A DNA stretch of 64,000 nucleotides from Styela clava (GCF_964204865.1 NC_135256.1:19249703-19313702), one strand, 5' to 3'. Counted from the stretch's first letter, positions 49,857 to 63,569 are shown. Program-made: numbers and translations. The notes: generated from the letters alone by a model not told the origin.

Positions 49857-51294
49857 TTTGGTTCTAGGCTTGCACGTAATTTACGGAATTACGTAATTAT
49901 TTCGAGTTACGGAAGGGAAGTTACGAATTACGTAAAGTCGTAATTATTGGTCGAGCGCTTTGGCAATTGAAACGAGCTCTTTTCAGAGCAGTCAATTCCG
50001 TCGATTGTAAAAAATTAAAGTTTAGTAAGTAGAAGAAGTTAGAGTTCCGGTATTCGCAGCCGTTTTTCTCTCTCTTGTCACGCAGGTGGGGAAGGCATAA
50101 CGTGTTGCCATTTACTAATCTATTATCAACTCATCTAGCATGGCCAATGTACATATTAACCGTAGATGATGCCGTGATAATTAATGTCGCGCTTATCAAA
50201 CAGCAATATGACGATGGAAGAGAAATTGCGTAATGAACCAACGCAACTTAGTCTTTTGGCATCAGAAAAGCGATTGAGCCGGCAGAGAAACGACGGGATT
50301 TCCCGTGTTTATTCTGCGCGAGAACCATTTTCTATCACAGAATCTTGATGTTCTGTTACCGGTTTTATCGTTATATATCTGTCCAGACTTGGCCTCGCTC
50401 AATATGTTTTTCACAATGCCTCGCAATATTTCGGCCAAATATGATTAAATGTCTTTACCAAATGCGGCAACTTATTTTGATTTATCATCGTCTCGAATAC
50501 CGCCAGCATTCGACCAAACTTGTGTCAATCTTGGCCGATAGGATTGTCGACTTGAGTTAGAAAAATAATAAATTAATATTTTCGCCAGTGCAAAATAAAT
50601 GTCACAAAATGCATTGTTTTGCGATATAACTTTGTATTTCCGGAGGAGGCATGTCATATAAGTACGGTATTTAAATTATGCGCAAATATTAGTATTTGAT
50701 CTGAATTATCGCAAATAATGTTATAATATTTAGGCCGCGAAATGATTTAATGTAAAATGAAGCATGGTAATCGGAATATCGTCAATAAGTCGGCAAAATG
50801 CTAACTAAGTAGTAAAGTCGGATATTGTATAAAAACGGTGAAATAACAAGTCTGATTAATAAATTAGAAACCCGAAATTTTCATTTAATACGAAAGTCCT
50901 ATTAATACGCTAATACGATTTAAAAAAAGTCAACTATCGTTTCATAAATATCCGTATACCAGTGTTGGTAATGATAAAATTGATCGCATGAAATTGGGTG
51001 ATAAATGTGATAAAGGAAAATCAAAGCTAACACAAAAGATAAAAATCAGAATAAAATTAATTTGAATTCACTCCTTGATATTTGTCTTTAACACCTGTCG
51101 CCGGCGTGTAGTACTGCCGGGAATATGAAAACTAAACTTCGATGTCCCATTCGGAATAGAAGTGAATTCAATTGGTTGTTATGATAGGTTTATATGTGTG
51201 AAAAAAATATCGAAATTACGGGGTCATTACGTAATCGATTTGGCCGTAATTACGGAATTGATTTTTGTCAATTACGTGCAAGCCTATTTGGTTC
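49857..51294. mobile_element. hAT-like element, 1.42 kb, perfect 8-bp duplication
   Basis: The element is 49865-51286. Ends are TAGGCTTGCACGTAAT and AATTACGTGCAAGCCTA, with the perfect direct repeat TTTGGTTC on both sides (49857-49864 and 51287-51294). TTACGTAATT repeats crowd both subterminal regions. No transposase frame seen; a diverged remnant in the interior cannot be excluded. Confidence 0.88.
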
Positions 51295-53795
51295 ATAGTT
51301 TGCTTGCTATAAAACCATTTTATTACCTATTTTATGTATTAAATACTCAACATATCCAATATATTCATTTTATCCAACATCAATTGAATTAACCCGAAAG
51401 GATATTTTCCGAAATAATGCTCTAATGCTGATAAAAGCCAAAGCATAAATATTAAATTTTACAGCAACGCTGTTCAATCTTTTCAGGTAGAGGAAACCAA
51501 TGTGGAATACCAATGGCAGTGTAACTCGTGTTTTTCTCAACCTATAATACGTGACAGGAGCGTAGATGTATAAGACAATATTTCTTATGTATAAATTAAC
51601 ATTCCAGTGTAATATTCGCGATTGTGTTACTTCTCTATAGTATTGAGAGCCTGGGTACAATTTATTGACTTTATTTTTGCGCGCGCTTATAACACAACCG
51701 TATTTCTCTGTTAATGCATTTTGCAGTTTAGTCCAAACTGCACATTTAAATACGATATCCACCCATGAGCCGTAATTGAACTCAAAATGTTGTTCAGTGA
51801 AACCTGTAATTTTGGGATTAGTAAATAATCATGAGAATCGAAGTTGTGTGTTTTAATCTTCTGCACACGTAGTCAGGGCAAGCATGGATATGATATGAAC
51901 AGGCTTTCAAATATCTTGCCATGAGTAATAAAAAAATGCTTAAATAAAAAAAATATACAAATCAAAGTGAGTTCTCACGCTATAGGAAGACACGCCACCG
52001 GGATTAGTATTATACCTCAAGATCACGAGGCAGTACATAAATCCCCCGAAATCCATCAGAACAAAACCTGCTAGTTATCCTGTGAAAGTGGGTTTTTCGT
52101 GCAGCGAAGCAAAAAGATTCTTATTGTACCTCAAGATCACGTGGCGTTACACAAATTCCCCGAAATTCTTTAACTGAAAATTAATCCTAAATTTGAAAAA
52201 CACCGTCAATTTACGTGTTGCATATTCTTCCGTTTAACGTATATTGATAGAAAAATTTTCCGATGTCGAAATTTTGGTAATATCGGTACTAACTTGACAA
52301 AGTTGCTTATTACATCATATTTTTGTTTTATTATCAATTTATGAAAGCAAATAAGACACAAAAAATCACTATCCGCGTTCAACCGCGAGCTCGTCGCGAT
52401 GTTCGTTAAAATTAAAAATGAATTGTTAATTTTTTCAATTATCTTCCAACTATTTCGTTACAATGATATTGTAGAGATTATAAATCGCTGATTCGGTGCC
52501 AATGTTGGCAGAATGGCCGATACCGATATATAGCAATAATGTATATGCAAAAATGCAAGTTAGGTGGAGTGCATACCAATGCGACAATAAAATTCGTGAC
52601 CTGGCTGACATTTTTAATTTACAGAATCGTATGATCATAAAATCATATTTTACTCCACTGTCAGGGTATAACATCATTTCAATTTTTATGTGATCATACA
52701 TCTATTATAATTTATAATAAACTTCAGTAGACTCGCGAACGCATAACCGCATCTTTCTCATCTTTAATTATGTTCGATAACCACTAACAATTTTGTTTTT
52801 GAGGAAAATCCCCAAACCCAAACGAAAATATGTGTTTGCGTTCAGAAATAACAATTCAAAAATTGTTAATAGAAAAATGCGTTTTGAAAAAATACCGTCT
52901 ACGGGCTTTAACGTAAAAATATAGGAAATGATGAAAAAGAAGTTTTTTTCAAAAGAGACGGTTTAGCTCTGTTTTTTCAGTCTTTTGCAAACTGTTTGTT
53001 TCAACGGTATATGTAATGTAACTGCGGTGTATAGGTAGGACGTCAATAGACTTAAAAGCAATTTCAATTATAAATCTGCCAATTTGAAAAAAAACATCAA
53101 ATGAATGTCATGCAGCGTCGCAACCTTCAAAAGTTACCAGAGTTCTGTAAAGGTGTAATAATCATATTATCTTATGTCCATTACCTTTTGCATTACAGTT
53201 TATGCTATATATAATCATGTTCCTTTTTGCCAATACGTAGATGCTGTTTTTCATGAGAATTTCGTCCGAAATAGAACGGATAAATGTTTTAAGTTATTGG
53301 ACATTGCTTTCTAGATTAAAGTAAATGCGATTTAAAATACCATTTGCTTCTAATTGCAGTTAAAGGTGTGACGATATCACCTTTTTGCCGATACCGATAA
53401 CGATTTGATGACAACAAAAATCAGTAGCGTTAACGAGACAGATGCCACGAGCGTGATCTCTCCGCGAAAAAAATAAGTTCAGTTATAATCATATATGTAC
53501 TAACTTACCTTTTAAAACATTCTGGATCAGAAGAAAGAGCTGAATATATCAGAATTATCGGTCTATTTCCAGCCGATACCGAGATCAAAAATTGGCGATA
53601 TTGCTCGTCGTGATCGCAGTACATGCAAATTTTATGCAGTTTCCATATAAAACTACTTGCTGACAAATGACAGTGAAAATAGCCAACCATTATCATAGGA
53701 AAGCTCACGTAGAGCAATAGTATATATTTCTAGTTATTTTTCTTCGTTCATTTTTTTAGTTGATATACATCGAATAATTTTAGTGTATCATCGAC
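51295..53795. other. Region upstream of the ZP gene
   Basis: Holds repeat family D copies at 52010 and 52128 and two ATCGG/CCGATA-rich patches (about 52260-52520 and 53370-53610) that may be decayed relatives of the 44164 element. A 130-codon minus-strand frame at 51370-51762 has no recognisable domain. The ZP promoter must lie at the right edge; no TATA box was assigned. Confidence 0.5.
52010..52180 (+). repeat. Short repeat family D, two tandem-like copies
   Basis: CCTCAAGATCACGAGG...ACATAAATCCCCCGAAAT at 52016 and CCTCAAGATCACGTGG...ACACAAATTCCCCGAAAT at 52132, about 116 bases apart. Confidence 0.75.
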
Positions 53796-56700
53796 ATGGC
53801 GCCTCTCAACTATTGGAATCGTATTACGATCATTCTCTTAGTATGTGCCCAGACTTTTGTGACCGGATCTCATTTTCGCGGTGGAACCGTATCTTGGAAA
53901 CATAAGTCTTCCGCTGGAAATACACATCGTGTAAGCCACTACTTATAATATGATTTTTTTACTAAATTGAAAGTCACAAAGTTTAGCAATGACCAATGTT
54001 TATTGTAGCTAAATTTATACAATAAAAGATCGAGTATTTAATTTTACTGTTTTCCTAAATTGTTTCTGTTGTTATTGTTTGGACATGGCTCAATCGCTTT
54101 TAAATTTTAAGTAGTGGAATAAATTTTTTTTCTGTCGTGATGTTTAATTTTCTAGTTTATTGTCCGTGTAATGTGCAGTAATTGTTTGCTCTATTAAGTA
54201 CGAATATAAAAACTATGTCTCATTTCGGATAATTTTACGGAACATGTGGTAGAATTACACCAGATTTTTTAAAAAGTTAAACCGATTAGAAGGACGCAAA
54301 GTTAAAGCATTGGTAATTCTTTAGATCGAATTTAGTTTTCGTTTTGGATGGAGGCGAGACTCCTATGCTTCTTGCACCGACGCAACGATTCAAACCCAAA
54401 CGCTTGGATATGATGGAGGTAATTGGATCTTGGATAGTAGAGGAAGCAGCACGGATTTTCCACGATCGGTGGAAATCAAATGTACAACATTTGATCCGTC
54501 AGAAAACTGGGCATATGGATACAATGACTTCGAGGCCAATATTACAGCAAATGGGCCTTTCAGTATACAGTGAGCCATAAAAATTCAGCTTATATACTTT
54601 TATATACTTCTGCTTGAGCGTACACATGGTTAGGCAAAGTTGTAAATACATAGGCTACTCATTTCCAGTTCATGTACTCATACCACTATGATGTAATAAA
54701 TATTCATTATTATTATTTGCTCAATAATTTTTATATGCGTCGAAGAGAATCACACCAAGGTTACAAGATTATTTTAAGCCAAAATATAGTTGGGTACATT
54801 TTCTCAGTAAAGTTTATAAACTCGCTTGACTGAAGTCCGACAATACGGTTCATTTGAACAATCGCCAATGGAAATTTAAAAGCCCATACTCAATTACCAA
54901 ATATTAAATTCAGTGGCCAAAAATGGTTTTGAAGCGCATTTGCTCTTTCGGTGTAAATTACTTGAAATTATGGTGTTAAGGTTATTTAAAAATGTTGGAC
55001 GTTCGACTTATTCCTGCTGTCATGTCAAACTTTGATACCATATCTGAGATATATTTTCAGGTTTACTGGTAATGCCTGGATTGGCGGATTAGAGTTTGGT
55101 GCAAATTCCGGCTGGTCAGTTGGTCTGTTTAGCATAGATCTTATAGTTCGATCGGACAGTGGATACCCGAATAATCCACCTGCGACATTCAGTTTGCCTG
55201 TCATAAAGTAAGTAAATTTTAGCCGTATGGGCTAGCCATGCAATTAAATTATACCTACAAATGAATGTCCAATGTCTTCATTTTCCAGATTACAAGCGAA
55301 TTGTCAACGTGTCATCGATATTCTATACTTAGACAGAGACAATGACACAGTTACTTGTCGATACGGCGCTAATAGTCAGGAGTGCGGCGGAATATGTGGT
55401 CAATTTTCCCATTTTACTCTTAACGAGGTACTTTATTACTTATCGATTTTAATCGGTAAGTATGTTGATAGGTATTTGTCTGTCTGTTTGTTTGTCTGTC
55501 TGTTAAATGCACGCGATATCTCACGAAAGCAAGATTGAATCTGCTCCAGATTTTGCGTGTGCATTCATCATATGTCGTACCAGTAGCCTATTGAATTTGG
55601 ATGAATTATGTCGTATAATTAGCGAGTTAATAATTATTTAGTAATGGGACACAAGATGTCACTATGGATTAAGAGCGCTGTTTTGGGATCCACTAACTTT
55701 CGATCGATAAGTCTTCGGTCTCTGACCGATATTCTCGTTATGATATTGAACTGAAAATTATGACAAATTCTATGTTTTTTCTCAAAACTTATTATCATTG
55801 AAGGAAAAATGTCAAATAACCTACGATGGATTGAGTTCTGGCAACCGATTGGTCCCAGTGGCTCTGATGTTGTCCGATCACCCAAAGCGAAATATAACGA
55901 TCGGAGGAAAACCTGTCTCTGCAACTGATTCAATGAGTTCCATTCCTCTGCAATTCTTAGTCAGTAGTAAGTTATGGATTAGTTAACAATTTTACTACCA
56001 ATTCAGTATTTGCTGACAAACTTGAGAGCTCAAACTCTTCTTGTTAGCAAAATAATTTCCTTGCTCTCCAAACTGTTTAATATCATTTTTATGTTTTTGG
56101 GAAAAATTTAGGTGAGGTGTGCAAACTGTTGGGTCAATAAATGGTCCTGTCGCATGGACAGTGTAAGTAAGGATCGTTGCAACCAGTAAATTATAATTCG
56201 TAGAAAAACTTTTTTCAAATTGACTGTCACCGTATTTAATTTATAATGGGATTAATAATTCCTGTCTCAAATATTTTACGTTTACAAAGTTATTAAAAAT
56301 AGTTGAATGAATGAATTTTTCTTAATTTGTAAAACTCTACTTTTTAAATCAAAAACATATACTAATTTAAATTAATTGAACAGTTTTTCGCCCTAACAAT
56401 GCCTTTATTCTTTGCAAAAAATGATAAAATATCGATATATAAGCAACAACGAATCTAATAATAATTAGTTATTATTTACTATTTTCGGATCTTTCTTTAC
56501 CGCAGACCCGTTTATTACAGAAATTGAATGGCAATTCCAGTGGCGTAGCAAGACTCTCGAAAATCGACGACTCCTTGGCATTGTTACGTAACAAAACGAT
56601 TTGAACAGAACTACCATCAACGTTATAAGATGTGCATTACTGGTTTTGCAATGCAGCTTTTGGTTTTGCGGCTCAAATTTCTAAATTCTAACCGCTTGGC

Positions 56701-59700
56701 CCCTTTACGCTGTGGGCCCTTCTGCGACCGCGGGGTTTGCAGGGGTGGATGCTACGCCAATGGGCAATTCATTATCAGTAATGTTTTTTTTATCAGCAAT
56801 TGTAACAAAGTAATAAAAAGTAGTTTATAATAAGCGATAATAAACTCTTGTCATGAAGGTCACACTGGTACACAATAATCTCATTTTTAGTTTTTCCATC
56901 TAATGATGCATGCGACTTGATTCCAACGTATCCAAATTTTGGAATACCAGAGAATGCTGTTGTCGACATTACTCAAACTAACGGAGTTCTCAACAATACT
57001 CTTTATGCCAATCCTAGCACCACACAAATAGCGTGAGTTGCTTAATTTTCATTTATACCGTACCGCCTACTATTTTTGTTTTGTGAATTACAGTAATCAG
57101 TTTTTTTTTTATTCAAATTTGAACTATACGTGTATACGTGTACTCAAGTAAAAGCAGAAGAACATTTGATATGATCTATTAGCACCTATTAAACACTTGG
57201 TTACAAAGAAATATATATACCAAGGTTTTGGTGATTTAGTTGCAGTTTATTATTGAATACCACAGTCTGAATATAATTGTATCATATTTTATTGCGTACG
57301 TATCATCAAGAATTTTTAGGGGTGCGATAATGGAATATTATCTTAATTATTACACAAAACGTGAACTGAGTTTGTGATCATTGCCAAATGACTTGCTTCA
57401 AAGCGTCAGTCAACTGTAAAATTGACCATGTTCAACCACCGAAACCACATGGGGAAACTTCGTAACCAATAATGTGTACACAGTACACACTGAGTGCAGC
57501 AGACCAGTTATTATTTATTGAATATATTCTGACTTATTTCAATTTTCAAATAACTTCAATGGATATCATTTTTTTGCGAAAGAGATGGAAGCATTACAAA
57601 AAACGACGTGCTTTTATATGGCAATCTGGTCGTTGGTCTATTTATGTCTTGCTGGTATATTCACAAACCTCCGAAAGTATTTGCTGCTACTATAATACAC
57701 TATCATTACCAAATGTCTTATTTTCGGTAAAAGCATTACATGTCGTTTTGTGATTACATGTTTATGCGTTTAGATATAATATAATAGGACATTGTGTGCG
57801 ATATAAGAAATTGACTTTTGATCATTTTTTCCTATAGGCAAAATTCCTTATCGCGCTCATGTTTGTAACTTTTTGGCAAAGGATGTTTTGCTAAAAATGA
57901 AAAAAAGTTTCACGCCTACATGTTCGGCTAATTTGTTCCTTCCCAAAGTTGTGGCAACAGAGCTGACCCTCCATGTGTATTTATTCAAGCTTTGCTCTAT
58001 TGTTTTTCAGCATAATTCGCTTCATCATTCTCGGACCACTTGGTTTACAATATTCATCTGTATACTTGTTTGATAGTGGAATATATGCTACAAATATTAT
58101 ATGGATTCCATCGTCAGACCAGGGAGGCACACATAGAATATGCTACCACGCGGTGGATGCAAATAAGTATGAATTATTTACCAATGATTCCGCTATCAAA
58201 AGTAATAATCATTCGGTAATCGTGACAGTTACAGTTTAATTTTGAAGATTAACATGTTCTTTAGAATGAGAAAATGGGAAATATTGGTTTCATTCAACTT
58301 TTTTAACATTTCTCTGTGAGATGTTATCTCAGCTTGCTGGGCAGTTCCACTTGCTTCTTTATAATTGCGCCATGGTCTTTTTGAATTTAAATTTTTACAT
58401 TGATAAAAAAAGCAATGATAGATGATGGTTATGATGTTTCCTTCTGAATTATTCCGAACTTACCATTCGCGCTGTTTTTGTTTTTTTTATACAGTAAAAA
58501 TGGCCTGCAGCGATGCTTCAGTGTTGTGGTACCAGGTAAGAATATTAAATGTTATTCATAATCCCATCCACTTTCGGTCAAGTTATACTATTTACATGGA
58601 GCTTCGAAATTTACACCCTACGAACTTAATAATCTCCTTGTATTGTTCGTAAGCACTAACATGGGTACTCCCGAAGTATGTGAACCAAGATGGCGGACAC
58701 CGGAACGTAGTATGTCTACCTAGTTAGGGTTAGGCCATAATTTTGTTCCAATTTTCCTCATTGTATTACATTCTATTAAGAGTTTGGGTAATTGGCAAGT
58801 GATTCCCGTAGTATTTGTACCTAAATATATGGCCTAATCCTAATCTGGTGCACATACTACATTTCGGTGTCCGCCATCTCGGTTTTACATACTTCGGAAG
58901 TGCCCTAAAATGTATTTGATGTATCTAGAGGCTAATTTTAATCATATTTTTGTGTTTATTAAAAGAAACCTCAAATTTGTGCGACAATGGCTACGAAGGA
59001 TCAGGAGGTTCTTCTGTTTTTGACCCTGCAACAGGAAAATGCTCTTGTACGCGGTCATGCTGGGAATTATCTTCAGACGAAAAATCGTGTGTTCGTGAGT
59101 TGTTTATTTTATTTCTGAAAGAATGAAGGTACAGCATTATGACAAAACTTTATGAGTGAATAAAGTTTTTCTCATCGTATTGTACAAATGAATCAATATT
59201 TGAGCACAAGTAATATTTCAGCTTTTATGAATGTGTCTTGCAATGGAGTTGATATAGATCTTACAATTGCCGGTTGTGCCTCCACCAAAACAATCGTAGC
59301 AGGTTCAACAAGTTGGTTTTTCTCCCAAAGTCAATGTCAATCTGCCAAAAGAAATTCAAATTACGAACTGAGTTTTGATGCACAAGATTGTGGAGTTTCT
59401 TGGCAGGTAGGAATATTTGAAAATGTGTTTGTCAAACTGTTTTTAAAAAGAATTGAGTAAAAAGCGTGGTTACAACTTATCCCTCTTCTGTGGTAAGAGA
59501 ACATGCTATTAACGGGTACTTAGTCAACATCATCTAAAATCTAAGACAAATATATGTACGCTGAGTTTGTAACTATAGAAAAAGACACATCACTGGAAAA
59601 AAACATTTACGCGTTTCGAATTGGATTGTGGAGTCGAAGTTTAAGAATGGTTGCGGGTATTGAAGTCACATTTTTCCGCAATAACGTATCAGAAACCGGC

Positions 59701-62318
59701 AAATAACGTGCATACGCTAATATTTTTTGCTTGAATAAATAGCCATGGCTTTGCGTATGAATAAAATAAAGTCTCGTAAAAGGAGACTCCTATTGTTTTT
59801 CAAAAGCTTGAGTGAGTAAAGGTTGTGTTGAAATGGAAGTGCGCCATGTTGGCCATTTAATTCTTGCTCATTAATCATTCTCACATTATCTGTACGGCAT
59901 CTTTTTTCGTAATTAGCTTATTTTCTGGAGCTTGTCAAAAACAATATTACTTGTAATTGTTTACAGATTAGCTCCGCATTCATTGAATATGCAATGAATA
60001 TATGGATATGGGAATGTACACAGTTTGGTCTTACTGTGAGAGGTCAGTGGTTGAATGTCCCAGTTGTTTGCAGTGTTCCATTATCACAGAATTTTATCGG
60101 GATCTTTCATCCCAGTTCCTGACTTAATTGATAATTTTCTTCCAAAAGAAATAGCCATTGTTGGAATGGGAACTTTCACCTTGTTTTTTCACTTTTTTCG
60201 GACCAACTCTTTTGCGGTAAGTATTCTATTATTGAAATACAATGAGTTAATTTTTTTAGAGAGTAATTTTATTATGTTTTGCTTTTTAACTACCGCTTAT
60301 TACTTGAAAACGATAGCAATGTTTGAATATATGAAAACAAGGTTCCAATGCTAGATATTGGTGTTTGCATAATATGTAATATAATGGCGGTAATTCATGA
60401 ATCAATATGTAACAGATAAATGTTAGGTAAAATATCAAGTTTTTTAGGTATTAAAGTTAGTTTGGAAAGAATTAAAAATCCCAAAGCGAGTTTAACCATC
60501 TTAAGCAGTAAAACAACTTTGAAATCGATTGTTCGATAAGTTGAGAAAATAACGATTTTTCTTCCACAACAACAGTTAAGTTGAAAGATCCATAAGAACT
60601 TTTCGTGTCCAATAATAATTTTTTTCTCCTCCTTTATTAGTCAAAATATGGAATACGTGACTTTCCGCTTGAGGTTGATGTGAATAATGAATTATACTTT
60701 TCACTTGGTGCTGTTGGTCGCGATGGATTGATGTTTTTTACTGAGAAGTGTGTTGCCACGACCTCTAGCGTGGGAACTTCTAACACTTTGAGTTATACTT
60801 TTATTGAAAATGGGTGAGTTTTATAAAATATTTTGATACTCATTTATTAGAAAAAAGATTTTGTAACAGAATATGTGTCCACAGATAAAATATTTTTGTC
60901 ATAAAATAAGAAATTGAACATTATATACAATTTTTTATTCTGATTATTATATTCCATTTTAGAAATAGTTGAATGAACCCCCATTAAACTACTTTAATTA
61001 GACAATAATAATGAAGCTGCAATTTCGACATAAATAGCTTTACAATAAATGGCATTGTTGGCCTTTAATGTCACAATAATGATCATTCGGTTTTTGAACA
61101 TTGAAAGCTGCTTTTAAAGATCACATTAAACAGTTCTTTAAAATATTTTCATTACCAATATAATCGTGTTTACAGTTGCCTTCTCGATCCTACTTTAAAG
61201 AAATACAATTCACCTTCGATGGAGAATCGATACAGCATTCAAGCTTTTGCGTTTGACGCAAATCTTCTTGCTGAAAAACAGGATACTGTAATTCTCATCC
61301 AGGTAGTAAATATTACAATTGAAATCTTACGCAATATATAAAGAGTAACGTTTAATATACTATAGTAAAATGTATTGAAAAGTCGTGGGAGATTTGAAGA
61401 AAGGTCAAGTATGTAATTTTAAATCTGACCTGCTTTGGGATTTTTTAATATACTTCTACGGTGATAGATGGCTCATTTTAATATTTTTCCAGTGTCAAAT
61501 ACTTATTTGTGATTCGACCCAAAACAACACGAGATGTTCTCAAGGTTGCATACCTTCTATCGGAAGAAAAAGGAGGTAAATTTTTGTTGTAAAAATACGC
61601 TGTTCCAATGCAACCGCTTCTATGGTTCTAGTTTCTAATTTGTATTTGTCTTTGGGTTTTAATTTTTCACCGAAATTTTTTATTCACGTCCCACGTATTC
61701 CTGCATTCCAGATCTGCCACAGAAGAAGAATTTGTGGAACACGAAAATGATGATGACAATGATGAGAAATTTGAAGAAATAACACAATCGCCTCCTCAAT
61801 TCATTGATACTAAAATTATTCTTCTGGGAAATTCGGAGAAGAATGGTAAGCGTACATGCTTTGTTTTACTATTTTCTACGTTAGGGTATATGAACTAATG
61901 ATATTTGTGGAACGTAAAACCTGCTTGAAAAATTGTTTCAGAAGACTCAGAAACTTGAAAATTGAATAATACAAAACTTTTTAAAGAATATCATTGTAAA
62001 AGTTAAAACTAAACAAATAAAACACAAATGGCAAGATTTGTGCAAATTCATCAAATGCTTTAATCATTAATGTAAAGATATAATAACTTTCTTTAAAAGT
62101 AAAAATAACTGTATATCTTGTTTCAAGATGACAACAATCAATTTCTGCAATGGATTCTGATTGGTGGTGGAATATTTGTATTGGTGCTCGTTGTTCTTGT
62201 GATTTTGCTTGTGATTATGTGCAAGAAGTCACAAACCCCCATCCAGTCTAAAATCGTAAATGTTGAGACTGATGGTGAAATGTATACCACAAATTCGACT
62301 TACCTCTCTAAGCAGTAA
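53796..62318 (+). CDS. ZP-domain type I membrane protein, 17 exons
   Basis: Exons: 53796-53930, 54325-54569, 55061-55207, 55289-55427, 55804-55966, 56891-57032, 58011-58166, 58495-58535, 58966-59094, 59222-59406, 59967-60042, 60074-60216, 60641-60813, 61176-61302, 61493-61575, 61712-61845 and 62128-62318. They total 2409 bp, or 802 residues. All introns are GT-AG and every phase agrees. Residues 1-25 form a signal peptide (ITIILLVCAQTFVTG). From 26 to about 389 is an extracellular region starting SHFRGGTVSWKHK, with WIGGLEFG and CGGICGQFSHFTL. Residues 390-432 are a cysteine-rich EGF-like module. Residues 433-694 form the ZP module, with ZP-C signature FPLEVDVNNELYFSLGA, EKCVATT, IENGCLLD and QAFAFD. 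A furin site RKRR ends at 695, an acidic linker follows, then a membrane helix at about 748-770 and a short tail. ZP proteins polymerise into egg coats or matrices after furin release; an egg-coat role here is only a possibility. Exons were joined by eye, so single boundaries could be wrong. Confidence 0.85.
55433..55738 (+). repeat. Interspersed repeat family B, copy 2, in intron 4
   Basis: Opposite orientation to 42801-43089. Starts TTACTTATCGATTTTAATCG only about five bases after the exon 4 donor and ends GTCTCTGACCGATATTCTC. It contains (TGTC)n. Confidence 0.8.
58656..58912. mobile_element. MITE in intron 8 of the ZP gene, 241 bp
   Basis: The element is 58664-58904. Ends GGTACTCCCGAAGTATGTG and CATACTTCGGAAGTGCC are inverted repeats. 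Inside them, CAAGATGGCGGACACCGGAA pairs with its complement, and GTTAGGCCATA with TATGGCCTAA. Flanks CTAACATG and CTAAAATG match at 7 of 8. Its ends resemble the small hairpins inside the foldback element at 18245-24758. Confidence 0.8.
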
Positions 62319-63569
62319 GCTGTTACACTGCCGCTTTTGAACTTTTTTATAACCCTAACATTTTGATTACGTTGTTTCTTGGTTTTGTCCTGATGTAGGC
62401 TAATTTTTAATCTCAAATGCAGTATATCTAAGTTTAAGCGAAGGTGGAACTGGATGCGTTGTGTGTTCTTTTGAATGTTTTGCTAATCTCTGTTTTACAC
62501 CTGCAGGAATCCAATATATGATTTTCTTCCAAGTAGGCTAATGAAGTTCGCATGAACTGTTATCATCTTGATATAAAGATTTCTATCTGTCTGTTCTATT
62601 CTAAGTGTTTTATTTGAATAATCTAATCGTTTTGATGAGATCTAAGGCTATTCTCACACATAAAGTCGACAACTCTAAAATCAATTTCAATATTTGGTAA
62701 TATTTTTCATCTTTCCTTTATTAATATTCTGTAAATATAACAAACAAAAGCAATAGAAAAGCTGATATTATTGTTTGTGTAATTAATATTACTTCAGGTA
62801 TTAAAACAAAAGAACGCAATTAGTAAATTCAGCTTTTTTAAGCTCGAAGAAACTAATATGAATTACTAATTAATGACATTGCATCTCGTGTAAAATAATA
62901 AGTGATAAGAGTGCAGATGTAAGACAACATAATTTCTGTATAAGAATTAATTTAGGTTTAAGTTATCATTTTGATATAATAACTTGGGGGTAATTGATAT
63001 ATATTATACAAAATTTTTTTATAAAAAAAAAAACATACGAATTGGTGATCGATAAAGAATTAAACATTGTATTGTTCATCTGAGAAACTCCGTTATTTTT
63101 TTGTATATCTTACATAGTAAATATCGTGAAATCTTAGTCTAACGTCTTCGAGCAGTGTCGTCTGTTTCGTAAATTTCTAGCAGTAGAATATTTCTTGAAC
63201 TTTTTTAAATTAAAGTAGCATAGAAAATATTTACAAAAAAAAAGACATGAAAATGAAATGCATAATAAGGTTCTTGGACTCTGTATGTACAGTTGATTTT
63301 TATTGTTAACAAATATTAGAACCCTGAACATTAGAACAAAATGAACAAAATTTGTATCTTCTAAACATATATTAATAATGACCTATGACAGAATGCAAAG
63401 CACTGTTCTCCAAAATAAAAAATGTTACCAACTTTTGCAGAACCTAGTCTAGTGCTAGTGATATATATATATAGATATACAACCTTGTTTAACAAAGCCT
63501 GCTTGCGGTACTTTATGATGTAATAGTGTCATAGCGAGATAACGACGTGTTGATATTTAGAGACTTCAG
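62319..63569. other. 3' flank of the ZP gene
   Basis: Should contain the 3' UTR. The first clear AATAAA on the plus strand is near 63414, which would give a long UTR; closer non-canonical signals are possible. Nothing else recognised. Confidence 0.5.

Noticed and set aside
51370-51762. 130-codon minus-strand frame
   Set aside because: Length alone; no domain, no splice context and composition like the surrounding AT-rich DNA.
53931-54345. Alternative start of ZP exon 2 at 54335
   Set aside because: Acceptor GAATTTAG| would shift the frame away from FRFGWRRDSY; the acceptor before 54325 keeps phase with exon 1.
60036-60043. Alternative donor GTGAGA for ZP exon 11
   Set aside because: It brings a stop codon into exon 12; the donor GTCAGT at 60043 keeps the frame open.
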